A program made the translations under genes and the position numbers. A DNA stretch of 64,000 bases, from NCBI GenBank assembly GCA_964434425.1, contig CAYSVH010000002.1:186001-250000 (forward strand). Reading direction: 5' to 3'. Below, in pieces: positions 10,014 to 18,271 of the stretch. Under the pieces are notes generated by a model. It worked only from the letters and a program-made list of their open reading frames with translations. It was not told the origin of the DNA and searched no databases. Position 1 is the first letter of the stretch. Each line of letters begins with the position of its first letter. The stretch comes from CALMEC01 sp964434425 (GTDB lineage Bacteria > Actinomycetota > Thermoleophilia > Miltoncostaeales > Miltoncostaeaceae).

Positions 10014-10791
10014 CCCCGCCCGCGGGTGACGCGTCATTCTCGGTCCGGTTCCACGGCGCCTCGCGTCCGAAGGTCTTCGCCAGCCAGTATCCGAGGACGT
10101 AGAGAAGGAGCTGGGGGACCATCAGCATGAGCATGCTGAAGGGGTCGCCGCCGGGGAGAGCGGCCGCGACCACGGCGATGAGGACGACGGCGATGCGCCA
10201 GTTCTTCTTGTAGACCTCGGCCTGCACGATGCCCAGTCGGGCGAGGCCGACCATGGCCACCGGCATCTCGAACATGAGGCCGCTCCCGAGGACGAACATG
10301 CTGACGAAGCTGTAGTAGTCCTGGGCCCGCAGCTGGGTGGCGAAGATGTCGTCACCGAAGGACTGCAGCCACTCGAGGGCGACGGGAAGGACAAGGAAGT
10401 ACCCGAACGCGGCCCCCACGAAGAAGAGGCTCGAGATCGCGGCGACGATCAGCAGCATCTTGCGTCGTGGCTGGTCGTCGACCGCGGGGATGATGAACGC
10501 GTAGAACTGGTAGAGCCAGAACGGAAGTGATACGAGCAGGGCGGCGTAGGCGCTCACCTTGACCACGGTGAAGAACGCCTCGGTGACGGCGAGCGTCACG
10601 AGGATCTGGTCGCCGGGCAGCGGTCGCTGCAGCCAGGAGAGCACCTCCTGGTGGAAGGCGAACATCACGCCGAACGACACGACCAGGACGGCGATGCTGA
10701 CGAAGATGCGGCGGCGCAGCTCGTCGAGGTGCTCGACGATCGTGAGTTTCTCGTCCGGCCGGACCCGGCGAACGAAGGACAGCCGGCCCAT
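9985..10791 (-). CDS. tatC: Sec-independent protein translocase TatC
   Basis: 268 residues with six hydrophobic segments. The N-terminus has the conserved TatC cytoplasmic motif (EKLTIVEHLDELRRRI), and the first periplasmic loop carries the RPLPGDQ-type sequence. TatC is the receptor for twin-arginine signal peptides on folded exported proteins. The start codon overlaps the tatA stop by one base (TGATG), so the two are translationally coupled. A lone TatA-type partner is typical of actinobacteria and Gram-positives, although a separate tatB elsewhere cannot be excluded. Confidence 0.95.
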
Positions 10792-11246
10792 CAGCCCTGC
10801 GATGGGGAACCCGGCGGGGTGTCGCCACTCACGACGACCCCGTCAAGGAGATCGTCGTCCGGCGACGCGCCGGTCTCGATCACCGCCGTCGGCTCGTCGC
10901 CGCCGACCGTTGCATCGTCGGAGGCGGTGCGGGTGATGAGGACGCCATCCAACAGGTCATCGTCGCCCGCGTCACCCGCGTCGGTGACGGACGGCTCGAC
11001 GACCGCCGTGGAGGTCGCGTCCGACGTCGCCGGCGCCGTGGCGGTCAGGCCCGGCACCTCAGAGGCCGTCTTCAGATCCTCGACGTCCGCCGCACGCGAC
11101 ATCTCGTCACCCAGCTCGGACATCTGGCGCTTGGCCTCCCGGAGGCTTCGACCGACCTGCCGGCCGAGTTCGGGGAGCCGCCTGGGCCCGAACACGATCA
11201 GGGCGATGATGAGCACGATGGCGATCTGAATGGGCGAGAAGTCCAC
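10791..11246 (-). CDS. tatA: Sec-independent protein translocase TatA/TatB-type
   Basis: 151 residues from the GTG at 11246. The mature start MDFSPIQIAIVLIIALIVFG is a single membrane helix followed by the hinge FGPRRLPELGRQVGRSL and an amphipathic helix, the defining TatA layout. TatA oligomers form the protein-conducting element with TatC. The C-terminal ~90 residues are an acidic, low-complexity tail that contains the repeated motif DDDLLDGV separated by about 37 residues. Longer upstream reading (to 11405) lacks a plausible N-terminus, so GTG 11246 was chosen. Assignment as TatA rather than TatB is not certain from sequence alone. Confidence 0.88.
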   Translation of the reverse strand: MDFSPIQIAIVLIIALIVFGPRRLPELGRQVGRSLREAKRQMSELGDEMSRAADVEDLKTASEVPGLTATAPATSDATSTAVVEPSVTDAGDAGDDDLLDGVLITRTASDDATVGGDEPTAVIETGASPDDDLLDGVVVSGDTPPGSPSQG

Positions 11247-11403
11247 GGCGACAGGGTACCCGACCCTCGCCCGCCCCCGCGGTCGACGCGGCCCGATCGG
11301 AGGGGACACACACGGCGAGGGGAGCGTGAGGGTACGGCCGCCGGACCGATATGCCCCTACGATGTCTCCCGACGGTCCGTCCATCCCGACCCCGAGGCCA
11401 CCC

Positions 11404-11700
11404 ATGAGCGACGTCGCCCGAGACGCCCTGGTGCGTCAGATGCGTGAGCAGATCATCGACAACGACATCCGCATCATCGCCGCCGTCAACCGGCGCCTGG
11501 AGCTCGTCGCCCGGCTGCGCGAATACAAGGAGGCCCACGGAATGGCGTTCGTCGATCAGAGCCGCGAAGCGTGGATGCACCAGTATCTGCAGGGCGTGAA
11601 CCGAGGACCGCTGTCCGACGAGGGGCTTCACGCCATCTACGAGGACCTCCTCGAGCTGACGAAACGGGAGACGACGTCAGAGGAGCCGACCGCGGACTGA
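11404..11700 (+). CDS. Chorismate mutase, AroQ class
   Basis: 98 residues, the usual size of a monofunctional AroQ mutase. It contains the expected pattern: N-terminal helix with the first active-site Arg (VRQMREQIIDNDIRII), NRRLELVARLREYKEAHG with the catalytic Lys, and DQSREAWMHQYLQ, where the Arg-Glu pair recalls the family's active-site RE motif. It would convert chorismate to prephenate for Phe/Tyr synthesis. ATG 11404 is preceded by GAGG. It is divergent from tatA. No other aromatic-biosynthesis gene is adjacent. Confidence 0.8.
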   Translation: MSDVARDALVRQMREQIIDNDIRIIAAVNRRLELVARLREYKEAHGMAFVDQSREAWMHQYLQGVNRGPLSDEGLHAIYEDLLELTKRETTSEEPTAD

Positions 11701-11813
11701 GGCGTTCGCGCCGCCGCGGCGGCGGGGACCTGTGAAAGATGCGCCCACCGCCTCGGCGGACGAGTCGCGACCGGGTGGCCGCCGGGTGTCGGCCGCCACC
11801 CGCTCGCGTGGCG

Positions 11814-12779
11814 TCAGTGCGCGGCCGCCAGAGGTGCGGATGATCCGGCGCCCCACATCGCCGCCACGTGACGGACGTCGGTACCGCAGCACCCGCCGAT
11901 GACCCGAAGGCCCGGGAGCCGACTCGTCAGGTCTGCTTGCTCGGCCGCCAGGGACTGCGGGTCGCCGTCGTGGAGTTCGTCGGCGTCGTCGAGCTCGGCG
12001 TGCGAAAGGGGTGACGCGTTGACCCGGGTGAGCACGATCCTCTTTTGCCAGTCGGTGTCGGACGCGTCGATGCCCGGCCGGACGTGCTGCGGGTGGGCGC
12101 AGTTGACGCCGAAGCCGTCGGGCGCCGCCTCGGCGTCCACGGTGGCCATCGCGTGGGCAAGGGACCTGCCGTCGGGCAGGCGCCCGTCGGTCTCGACGGT
12201 GAAGGAGACGAAGACGGGGAGTCCGTGGTCGCGGGCGGCGCGGACGATCCCGATGGCCTCGCCCGGATCCGTCAGGGTGTAGGCGGTCACGAGGTCGGCG
12301 CCCTCGGCGGCGAACGCCGCGACCTGATCGCGGTGGTAGGCGGCCGCCTCGTCGGGATCGAATCCCTGCGCTGCCGCGTATCCATCACCGCGCGGACCGA
12401 CCACGCCGGACACCAAGACCGGGCCGAGGGAGTCCCGATGGGTGGCCTGGGCCTCGTGGCGCAGCCGGGCAAGGAAGGTGATGGCATCGCGGTTGACCCG
12501 GTTGAGGCCGTGATGGTCGTAGCCGAGGCGGGCTCCCCAGTGGGGATTCGCGCGCCACGTCGGCGCCTCCAGAAGGACGCCCGTGCCGACGTCCGCGGCG
12601 ACGTCGATGTAGCCGCGGTAGTAGTCGGCGAGCAGCCCTCTCCCGTCCACGCGGTCGAGGAGCGGGAAGGACGCGAACTGCGGGAGTTCGACGCCGTGGT
12701 GGAAGATCAGATCGGTCTCGAGGCCACCGTCGGTGACGAAGTGGTGATCGGCGAGGGCTCGGGTGGTTTCGGTGTTCAT
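11814..12779 (-). CDS. mmuM: Homocysteine S-methyltransferase (MmuM-like)
   Basis: 321 residues. The (beta/alpha)8 methyltransferase fold is indicated by TDGGLETDLIF at the N-terminus, and the Zn-binding cysteines are in GVNCAHP and the C-terminal GGCCGTD. MmuM enzymes methylate homocysteine to methionine using S-methylmethionine or SAM. There is a good ribosome-binding site, AAGGAG, 5 nt before the ATG. The gene is divergent from a TetR regulator whose two operators lie in the shared 110-bp intergenic region. Control by that regulator is therefore likely. Confidence 0.88.
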   Translation of the reverse strand: MNTETTRALADHHFVTDGGLETDLIFHHGVELPQFASFPLLDRVDGRGLLADYYRGYIDVAADVGTGVLLEAPTWRANPHWGARLGYDHHGLNRVNRDAITFLARLRHEAQATHRDSLGPVLVSGVVGPRGDGYAAAQGFDPDEAAAYHRDQVAAFAAEGADLVTAYTLTDPGEAIGIVRAARDHGLPVFVSFTVETDGRLPDGRSLAHAMATVDAEAAPDGFGVNCAHPQHVRPGIDASDTDWQKRIVLTRVNASPLSHAELDDADELHDGDPQSLAAEQADLTSRLPGLRVIGGCCGTDVRHVAAMWGAGSSAPLAAAH

Positions 12780-12835
12780 GGCGGCTCCTTCTCTCGATCG
12801 AAGGTCGGTCGCACCGGGGTGCCCGGTACCTTCGT

Positions 12836-12855
12836 ACTAGACTGAATGGTCTAGT
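12836..12855. promoter_or_regulatory. TetR-type operator 1
   Basis: Inverted repeat with 7-bp arms ACTAGAC and GTCTAGT around a TGAATG spacer. It shares the 14-nt core AGACTGAATGGTCT with the second site. The centre is 23 bp from the centre of operator 2, about two helical turns. Confidence 0.75.
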
Positions 12856-12882
12856 TGTACCAGACTGAATGGTCTGGTACAA
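12855..12882. promoter_or_regulatory. TetR-type operator 2
   Basis: Perfect inverted repeat with 11-bp arms (TTGTACCAGAC and its complement) around the TGAATG spacer. It ends only 7 nt before the regulator's ATG at 12890, so a bound repressor would block the regulator's own promoter or start. Confidence 0.8.
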
Positions 12883-12889
12883 GTGGTTC

Positions 12890-13558
12890 ATGCCTCGCGA
12901 TGGAGCCCCCACCCGCCAGCGGATCCTCGACACCGCCGAACGCCTCGTCATCGACAACGGCTTCCGGGCCACGTCGGTCGATCAGGTGATCGCCGAGTCC
13001 GGCACGTCGAAGGGGTCCTTCTTCCATCACTTCGCATCGAAGGCCGACCTTGGGCGCGCCTTGGTGCGCCGGTACGCGGACGCCGACATCGCCCAGCTCC
13101 ACTGGGCTCAGGAGGAGATCGCGGGTATCGACGACCCCTCGGAGCGGGTCATCGCCTTCGTGAAGCTGTTCGAGGATTGCGCGGAGGAGATCATGGCGGG
13201 ACAGTCGAGCTGCCTCTACATCGCCGCCCTCACCGAGCAGCAGCTCATGGACGAAGGGACCACCGACCCCGTCGCGGAAGCCGTCGTCGCGTGGCGGGAG
13301 GGCATCGCCGCGCTCTTGACGGAGGCGGGGATCGAGGATTCCGGCGAGGCGGATGCGCTGGCCGATCACGTCTTCGTGACCTTCGAGGGCGCCTTCCTGC
13401 TCTGCCGCTCGGAGGGCGATCCCGGCCACATGCGTACGCAGCTGCGGACGCTGCGGCAGCTCCTGGCCGCCCGCCTCGCCCTGGTGGCCGGGATGGACCG
13501 GCGGGGCGGAGAACACGTGGGCGCCGGGTCGGCATCGCTCCCGCGCGACGCGACCTGA
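12890..13558 (+). CDS. TetR/AcrR family transcriptional regulator
   Basis: 222 residues from ATG 12890; an ATG at 12869 lies inside the operator and is less likely. The N-terminal helix-turn-helix domain is canonical: RQRILDTAERLVIDNGFRATSV followed by the recognition helix SGTSKGSFFHHFASKADL. The C-terminal ligand-binding domain resembles the YxaF/NemR-type group (YTHF..., here FEGAFLLCR). No ribosome-binding site is visible, consistent with leaderless expression. Autoregulation and repression of the divergent methyltransferase gene are inferred from the operator positions. Confidence 0.9.
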   Translation: MPRDGAPTRQRILDTAERLVIDNGFRATSVDQVIAESGTSKGSFFHHFASKADLGRALVRRYADADIAQLHWAQEEIAGIDDPSERVIAFVKLFEDCAEEIMAGQSSCLYIAALTEQQLMDEGTTDPVAEAVVAWREGIAALLTEAGIEDSGEADALADHVFVTFEGAFLLCRSEGDPGHMRTQLRTLRQLLAARLALVAGMDRRGGEHVGAGSASLPRDAT

Positions 13559-13603
13559 ATCCCGCGGAGCCGTGCGGCCCGTCCGTGCCGGCGACCTTCG
13601 TAG

Positions 13604-13677
13604 TGGGCGATCCTGGACTCGAACCAGGGACCTCATCCTTATCAGGGATGCGCTCTAACCACCTGAGCTAATCGCCC
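13604..13677 (-). tRNA. tRNA-Ile (GAT anticodon)
   Basis: A 74-nt cloverleaf on the minus strand. The acceptor stem pairs GGGCGAT with ATCGCCC and is followed by discriminator A. The D-arm begins AGCTCAGGTGG. The anticodon loop CTGATAA gives GAT, read as Ile, and the T-arm contains GGTTCGAGTCC. The 3' CCA is not encoded. No rRNA gene or tRNA-Ala is adjacent. Confidence 0.95.
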
Positions 13678-13993
13678 GTCCGCGACGCGGAAGGGTATCA
13701 CGAACCCGCGTGCGGCCGCGCCCGCCACACCGACCGGAAGCTCGCCGATGCACCCATCGGACGAATCCAATCGCGGCGGGTCCGGTGATACACGGCTTCG
13801 ACTGCTGACCCTGCGCAGCCGGCTCGGGCAGACGGCGGAACGCCGAGGAGATGACGGCAGAGACGACCGTGCATTCGCACCCGCGGGCCACCGGCCGCTC
13901 CTGCGCGGACGGAGCTTCCGCAGGCCGCGGTTCTCCGGCGACGCCACGACCGTGCGACGCCCCGGCTGATCGGCCGCGATACGGTCACCGACC
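13678..13993. other. Intergenic region without recognisable gene
   Basis: About 315 bases between tRNA-Ile and the promoter of the bifunctional nuclease gene. Open frames here lack a ribosome-binding site and family-like sequence, and composition is not convincingly coding. Nothing further is supported. Confidence 0.5.
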
Positions 13994-13999
13994 TATAAT
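13994..13999 (+). promoter_or_regulatory. Putative -10 element of bifunctional nuclease gene
   Basis: A perfect TATAAT, 39 nt before the ATG at 14039, leaving room for a short leader with the ribosome-binding site GGGGAGGT. No good -35 hexamer is visible at 16-18 bp. Confidence 0.5.
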
Positions 14000-14038
14000 G
14001 AAATCGGCCGTCAACGATCCAGCTCGGGGAGGTCGGCC

Positions 14039-14521
14039 ATGCAGGAAATGGTGATCTACGGCGTGAGCTTCGACATGGTCGGCAAGCAGCCGATCGTGCT
14101 TCTGAAGACGGTCCAGGGCAACAAGTTCCTTCCCATCTGGATCGGCCACGCTGAGGCGGCCGCCATCCTGATGAAGCTCCAGGGAACCGACTCCCCGCGT
14201 CCGCTCACCCACGACCTGATGACGGACATCCTCAGCGAGCTGAACTCGTCGATCGCGCGCATCACGGTGACGGATCTGCGCGACAACACCTTCTTCGCGC
14301 TCATCACGCTGCGGTCGAACGGCAACGAGATCGAGATCGATTCGCGTCCAAGTGATGCGATCGCGCTGGCAGTGCGATCCAACGCGCCGATATTCGCATC
14401 GGACGAGCTCATCACGGAGAGCGCCATCGAGTTCGACGACGAGCCGGATGACCCCGAGGACATGGTGAGCAAGTTCAAGGAGTTCCTGGACCAGGTCTCG
14501 CCGGACGACTTCGCGACCTGA
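14039..14521 (+). CDS. Bifunctional nuclease family protein (BFN/DUF151)
   Basis: 160 residues. The whole length matches the BFN domain: VLLKT-QGNKFLPIWIGHAEAAAILMKLQG, RPLTHDLM, then DNTFFALITL and the hallmark DSRPSDAIALAVRSNAPIFASDEL. Family members from plants have reported RNase/DNase activity, but the bacterial role is largely undefined. An acidic C-terminal tail (DDEPDDPEDM) extends beyond the domain. It is preceded by TATAAT and a strong ribosome-binding site and appears monocistronic. Confidence 0.9.
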   Translation: MQEMVIYGVSFDMVGKQPIVLLKTVQGNKFLPIWIGHAEAAAILMKLQGTDSPRPLTHDLMTDILSELNSSIARITVTDLRDNTFFALITLRSNGNEIEIDSRPSDAIALAVRSNAPIFASDELITESAIEFDDEPDDPEDMVSKFKEFLDQVSPDDFAT

Positions 14522-15208
14522 CGGGACCGCGGACGCGACGTAGCCGTTCACTGCGGATGCCCGTATCGGCGGGCGCCGGCCACCCGGCCGTGTCCCCTGC
14601 CCAGGGCGCGGTGACGCCGCCACCACGGAGGGAGACACCGGCCGGCCTCCGCAGTGGTGCCTGACCATTTCTCACCAGCGAACGATCACTGGTGACCGTC
14701 GCTTCGACCCGCGCCGGTAGGGGACGCACGGATCTGGCGCGCGTCTCAAGCAGCCGCGTTCGAATACGGGTCACCGAGAAGCACGCCGAAGGGGAGCGCG
14801 GTCGCCCACGAGTCCGCGTGGCCGACGAGAAGTCGCACCCGGCCCTCGGCACCGGTAACCGCACACATGCGGATCGGGCCACGACGGGACCGGCGCCGAC
14901 CGCGTCCTGTCGAAGGCGTCACGGCCTCCGGAAGTCCACGGTCCCTCATCCGCCGAAGGGTGAGACAGCCATCCGGTTCGGCGTGACGTGATCTCCCGAC
15001 CCGATCCGATCGGCGTTCGTCGCCTCCGAAGGGACACGAGACGCATCGGCGTCGCCGGGCCCCACCAGCGACAATCCACCGACAGATTCTTCGAGAGTCG
15101 CCGGCCCCTGCTCTCGTGCGGGCATCGACCAGTCGCCCCGCGAGCCCCCTGCGACTGACGGACTTCCCGCCAGTCGCACCGAAAGTCGGCGCCCACGACG
15201 GGCTCGCG
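14522..15208. other. Intergenic region with no supported gene
   Basis: About 690 bases between the nuclease gene and the 3' end of parB. Frames on both strands are open in places but have irregular Arg/Ser-rich translations and no ribosome-binding sites. A GGTGACC...GGTCACC pairing near 14690-14795 around a GTTCGAA sequence resembles a tRNA end, but no complete cloverleaf can be built. Confidence 0.5.
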
Positions 15209-16198
15209 TCAGTCGTCCTCACCGATCGACGATGTTTCACGTGAAACATCGCGACCCGCGTCGAGGCGCTCGAGGACCCGCGTGAGTTCGTCCATGGAGG
15301 CGAACCGCAACTCGACAACGGCGCCCTTCCCGGTCGGGCGCACCCGAACCGGTACCTCGAAGGCACCGTAGAATGCGTCCAGCACGCGATCGGCGCCCTC
15401 GACGGTCGCCTTTCGCCCCGCGCTGGCATTCCGGGCCTGCGTACCCGCCTTGGCGAGCGCCTCAGCTTGACGGACCGAGAGCCCCTCCGCGACGATCCGC
15501 TCGGCCAGACGCCGGCGGGCGCCGGCGCCGTCCGCCGCCAGGACCGCCCGTCCGTGACCCTCCGTGAGGCGCCCGGCCGACACCATGTCCTGCACCGACT
15601 CCGGTAGCTCCAGCAGCCGCAGCAGGTTCGAGATCGCAGGACGGCTCCGCCCCAGCGTCGCCGCGACGTCCTCGTGTGTACGTCCGAAATCCTCCACGAG
15701 AGCGGCCACACCGTGCGCCAGCTCCATTGGATTGAGGTCCTCGCGCACCACGTTCTCGACCAGGGCGAGCTCGAGCTGCTCCCGCTCGTCGGCCTCCCGC
15801 ACGAGCGCGGGGATGCGCGTGAGCCCCGCCCGCTGGGCGGCCCTCCATCGCCGCTCACCGGCGATGAGCACGAACCCGTCCTGCACCGGGCGCACGACCA
15901 CGGGCTGGACGAGTCCGCTCTCCTGAAGCGACGCGGCCAGCGCATCGAGTGCCGCGTCATCGAACCGACGACGCGGTTGATCGGGATTCCGCACGATCCG
16001 GCCGACATCGAGCATCACCAGGTCGCCGGCCTCCGGCGCCTCGGTCGTTGGCTCCACGGACGTCCCGGCGACCGCCGAGACCGCCTCGGCCTCCTCCCGT
16101 GCGACCACCTCATCCGATGCGGAGTCCGACACCTCGGCGGCCGTGCCGCCCAGCAGGGCCGCCAGCCCCCGCCCCAAACGCTGCGGTCGATCAACCAC
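15209..16198 (-). CDS. parB: Chromosome-partitioning protein ParB
   Basis: 329 residues from GTG 16198, with AGGGAGGT 8 nt upstream. The N-terminus RPQRLGRGLAALLGG is typical. After an acidic linker come the CTPase/ParB motifs NPDQPRRRFDD and LIAGERRWRAAQRAG, then the helix-turn-helix GRSRPAISNLLRLLELP, and a C-terminal dimerisation domain. ParB loads at parS, spreads as a CTP-dependent clamp, and works with ParA in origin segregation. The 3' end of the gene itself contains a parS site, which encodes the terminal VSRET residues. The start overlaps the parA stop by 8 bases. Confidence 0.96.
   Translation of the reverse strand: MVDRPQRLGRGLAALLGGTAAEVSDSASDEVVAREEAEAVSAVAGTSVEPTTEAPEAGDLVMLDVGRIVRNPDQPRRRFDDAALDALAASLQESGLVQPVVVRPVQDGFVLIAGERRWRAAQRAGLTRIPALVREADEREQLELALVENVVREDLNPMELAHGVAALVEDFGRTHEDVAATLGRSRPAISNLLRLLELPESVQDMVSAGRLTEGHGRAVLAADGAGARRRLAERIVAEGLSVRQAEALAKAGTQARNASAGRKATVEGADRVLDAFYGAFEVPVRVRPTGKGAVVELRFASMDELTRVLERLDAGRDVSRETSSIGEDD
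15233..15248. promoter_or_regulatory. parS: parS site inside parB
   Basis: A perfect 16-bp palindrome TGTTTCACGTGAAACA, the canonical ParB-binding sequence. It lies in the last codons of parB, where it encodes VSRET. Confidence 0.95.
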
Positions 16199-16940
16199 GT
16201 TGCACGACCTCCCTTGCGACATGCGCGTACGCAACCGCGCCCGGCGACACCGGATCGTAATGCACCACGGGCGCCCCATGCGAAGGCGCCTCCGCCAGAC
16301 GCACGTTCCGGGGGATCACCGTCTGGAACGCGAGATCGCCGAAGTGCTCACGGACCTCACGGATGACCTCGCCGCTGATGCGCGTCCTGGGGTCGTGCAT
16401 CGTCATCAGCATCCCCGACACCCGGAGGTCCGGGTTCAGGTGCGCCCGCACCGCCGTAACGGTCTCCATGAGCCGGCTCAGCCCCTCCAGCGCGTAGAAC
16501 TCACACTGGACCGGAACCACGAGGCGCTCCGCCGCCGTCAGGGCGTTGACCGTGAGAAGGTCGAGGGACGGCGGACAGTCCAGGATCACGGCGTCGAAGT
16601 CCTCCCGCACCTCCGCCAGCGCGTCGCGCAGGATGAACTCCCGCCGCTCCCGCTGCGGCAGCTCGACGGCAGCACCCGCCAGATCCTGCGATCCCGGTGC
16701 GAGGACCAGGCCGTCGTACGCGGTCGTGACGAGGATGTCCCGGATCGGGACGCCGTCCAGGACGACGTCGGCCATGTTCCGTTCGGGCGCCAGCACCCCC
16801 ACACCGCTGGACGCATTGGCCTGCGGATCCACGTCGACCAGGAGCACCCGCCGGTCGTATCGCGCCAGAACGGCGGCCAGGTTCACGGACGTCGTGGTCT
16901 TTCCGACCCCGCCCTTCTGGTTCGCGATCGCGTAGATCAC
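16191..16940 (-). CDS. parA: Chromosome-partitioning ATPase ParA (Soj)
   Basis: 249 residues from GTG 16940, which overlaps the rsmG stop as GTGA. The deviant Walker A is at residues 8-16 (QKGGVGKTT), followed by the LLVDVDPQANA switch, the Walker B-like ILDCPPSL, and EFYALEGLSRL. It lacks the N-terminal DNA-binding extension of plasmid type Ia ParA, so it is chromosomal Soj-type. It binds DNA nonspecifically as an ATP dimer and pulls ParB-parS complexes. Operon with parB. Confidence 0.96.
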   Translation of the reverse strand: MIYAIANQKGGVGKTTTSVNLAAVLARYDRRVLLVDVDPQANASSGVGVLAPERNMADVVLDGVPIRDILVTTAYDGLVLAPGSQDLAGAAVELPQRERREFILRDALAEVREDFDAVILDCPPSLDLLTVNALTAAERLVVPVQCEFYALEGLSRLMETVTAVRAHLNPDLRVSGMLMTMHDPRTRISGEVIREVREHFGDLAFQTVIPRNVRLAEAPSHGAPVVHYDPVSPGAVAYAHVAREVVQRG

Positions 16941-17671
16941 GCCAGCGGCCTCTTGGTCGCACGGCCGGGGCGCCGAGGAAACCGGCCGGGCGCTGGGGCG
17001 ACCTTCCGCCACACGACCAGTGCGCGCTCCGCACCGGCGAAGGGCTCGACGGCGACGACCCGATCGAAGGTGAAGCCGACCTGGTCGGCCGCGTCGTGAT
17101 CGGCCGCGGTCGGCTCGGCGTCCGACGGGCCACGCCACGCCACCAGGGCCCCGCCCGCCGCCACCAGTGGTGATGCGAGCTCGAGCAGGGACGGTGTCGC
17201 GGCCAGCGCACGCGCCGTCGCCGCGCTCCATCGCTCCCGCTCAGTGCGTGCCAGGCTCTCGGTGCGATCGGCCACGACCCGTACGTTAGGCAACTCCGCG
17301 GTGGCGCGCACGAGCCAATCCGCCTTGCGGCGTTCGCTCTCCACCAGGGTTATCTCGACACCGGGCAGAACGCGGGCCAGGGGTATACCCGGCATCCCGC
17401 CCCCGCTGCCCAGGTCCACCACGTTCTCGGCGTCGCGGATCTCCGGCACGGCCGCTCCGGCCAGGCTGTCGGCGAGGTGCCGGTCCACACCGGCCGCGAC
17501 ATCGTCGATCGCCGTGAGGTTCTGTCGCTCGAGCCCCATGCGATCCAGAAACGCCACCAACCATGCTGCGTCTTCGACGTCGAGGCCGATGTCGAGGCAT
17601 GCGGCCGCCTCACGCAGCCGCGACACCGGGCCCGATGTTTCACGTGAAACGTCGGTCACCGGCATCGACAC
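16937..17671 (-). CDS. rsmG: 16S rRNA (guanine-527-N7)-methyltransferase RsmG
   Basis: 244 residues from GTG 17671 (ATG 17665 is also possible). The SAM-binding motif I is VVDLGSGGGMPGIPLA. It is preceded by NLTAIDD...HLADSLAG and followed by LVESERRKADWL, all features of RsmG/GidB. It methylates G527 of 16S rRNA; loss gives low-level streptomycin resistance in other bacteria. Codons 7-12 (DVSRET) contain the second parS site. The C-terminal tail is basic. Confidence 0.94.
   Translation of the reverse strand: MSMPVTDVSRETSGPVSRLREAAACLDIGLDVEDAAWLVAFLDRMGLERQNLTAIDDVAAGVDRHLADSLAGAAVPEIRDAENVVDLGSGGGMPGIPLARVLPGVEITLVESERRKADWLVRATAELPNVRVVADRTESLARTERERWSAATARALAATPSLLELASPLVAAGGALVAWRGPSDAEPTAADHDAADQVGFTFDRVVAVEPFAGAERALVVWRKVAPAPGRFPRRPGRATKRPLA
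17636..17651. promoter_or_regulatory. parS: parS site inside rsmG
   Basis: TGTTTCACGTGAAACG, one mismatch from the perfect palindrome, in the 5' coding part of rsmG. It is 2.4 kb from the site in parB and is likewise read as DVSRETS. Confidence 0.9.
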
Positions 17672-17797
17672 CCCGCCCGAGCGACGATCCGGCCGCAGCG
17701 CACCTCATCGGCCCCGACGGCGGCAGCGACCTCCCCGTATCGATGCGAGGGTCGCAGCCCCCGGAGCACCGGAGACGTCCGCACCCGCCGTGCCACC

Positions 17798-18271
17798 TCA
17801 GCCGTCGCCGTCGGCCGCCGGCTCGACCACGATCCGCCGCCTGGGCTCCTGCCCCTCGCTGCGCGTCACGACATCCGTCCGGTCGGCGAGGGCCATGTGG
17901 ACGATCCGCCGGTCGTGCGGGGTCATGGAGTCGAGTTCGATCTCCTCCCCGTGCGTCACGGCCTCGTTCGCCGCGTGCTCGGCCAGCTTCTCGAGCTGTC
18001 GCTGCCGCTTCTGCCGGTAGCCCGCCACGTCAAGCGCGACGCGGCCGCCGGCGCCGTCGCTGCGACGCACGACGATCTGGTGCGCGAGGTACTGCAGCGC
18101 ATCGATCACGGCTCCGTCGCGGCCGATGAGGGCGTCCAGGTCGTCACCGGAGACGGTGATCTCGACGACCCCGTCCTCCCCGGTCGTGACCGCGACCTCG
18201 GCCGTCGTGTCCATGGCCGCCACGACGGACCGGACGACCTCCTCGAGTGTGCCTGTCATGTCGTCGCTCAT
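17798..18271 (-). CDS. khpB: KH/R3H RNA-binding protein KhpB (Jag)
   Basis: 157 residues. A KH domain with the signature LIGRDGAVIDALQYLAHQ is followed by the linker YRQKRQRQLEKLAEHAA and a C-terminal R3H domain (MTPHDRRIVHMALAD). The Jag-N domain of some homologues is missing. KhpB binds RNA, often with KhpA, and affects cell division and envelope gene expression in Gram-positives. Its ATG overlaps the yidC stop (ATGA), in the conserved rpmH-rnpA-yidD-yidC-jag order. Confidence 0.92.
   Translation of the reverse strand: MSDDMTGTLEEVVRSVVAAMDTTAEVAVTTGEDGVVEITVSGDDLDALIGRDGAVIDALQYLAHQIVVRRSDGAGGRVALDVAGYRQKRQRQLEKLAEHAANEAVTHGEEIELDSMTPHDRRIVHMALADRTDVVTRSEGQEPRRRIVVEPAADGDG

Noticed and set aside
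14689..14800. tRNA-like element with GGTGACC and GGTCACC arms and GTTCGAA
   Set aside because: The acceptor-like arms pair, but no D-arm, anticodon arm or 5-bp T-stem can be formed in consistent positions; likely chance or a degraded remnant.
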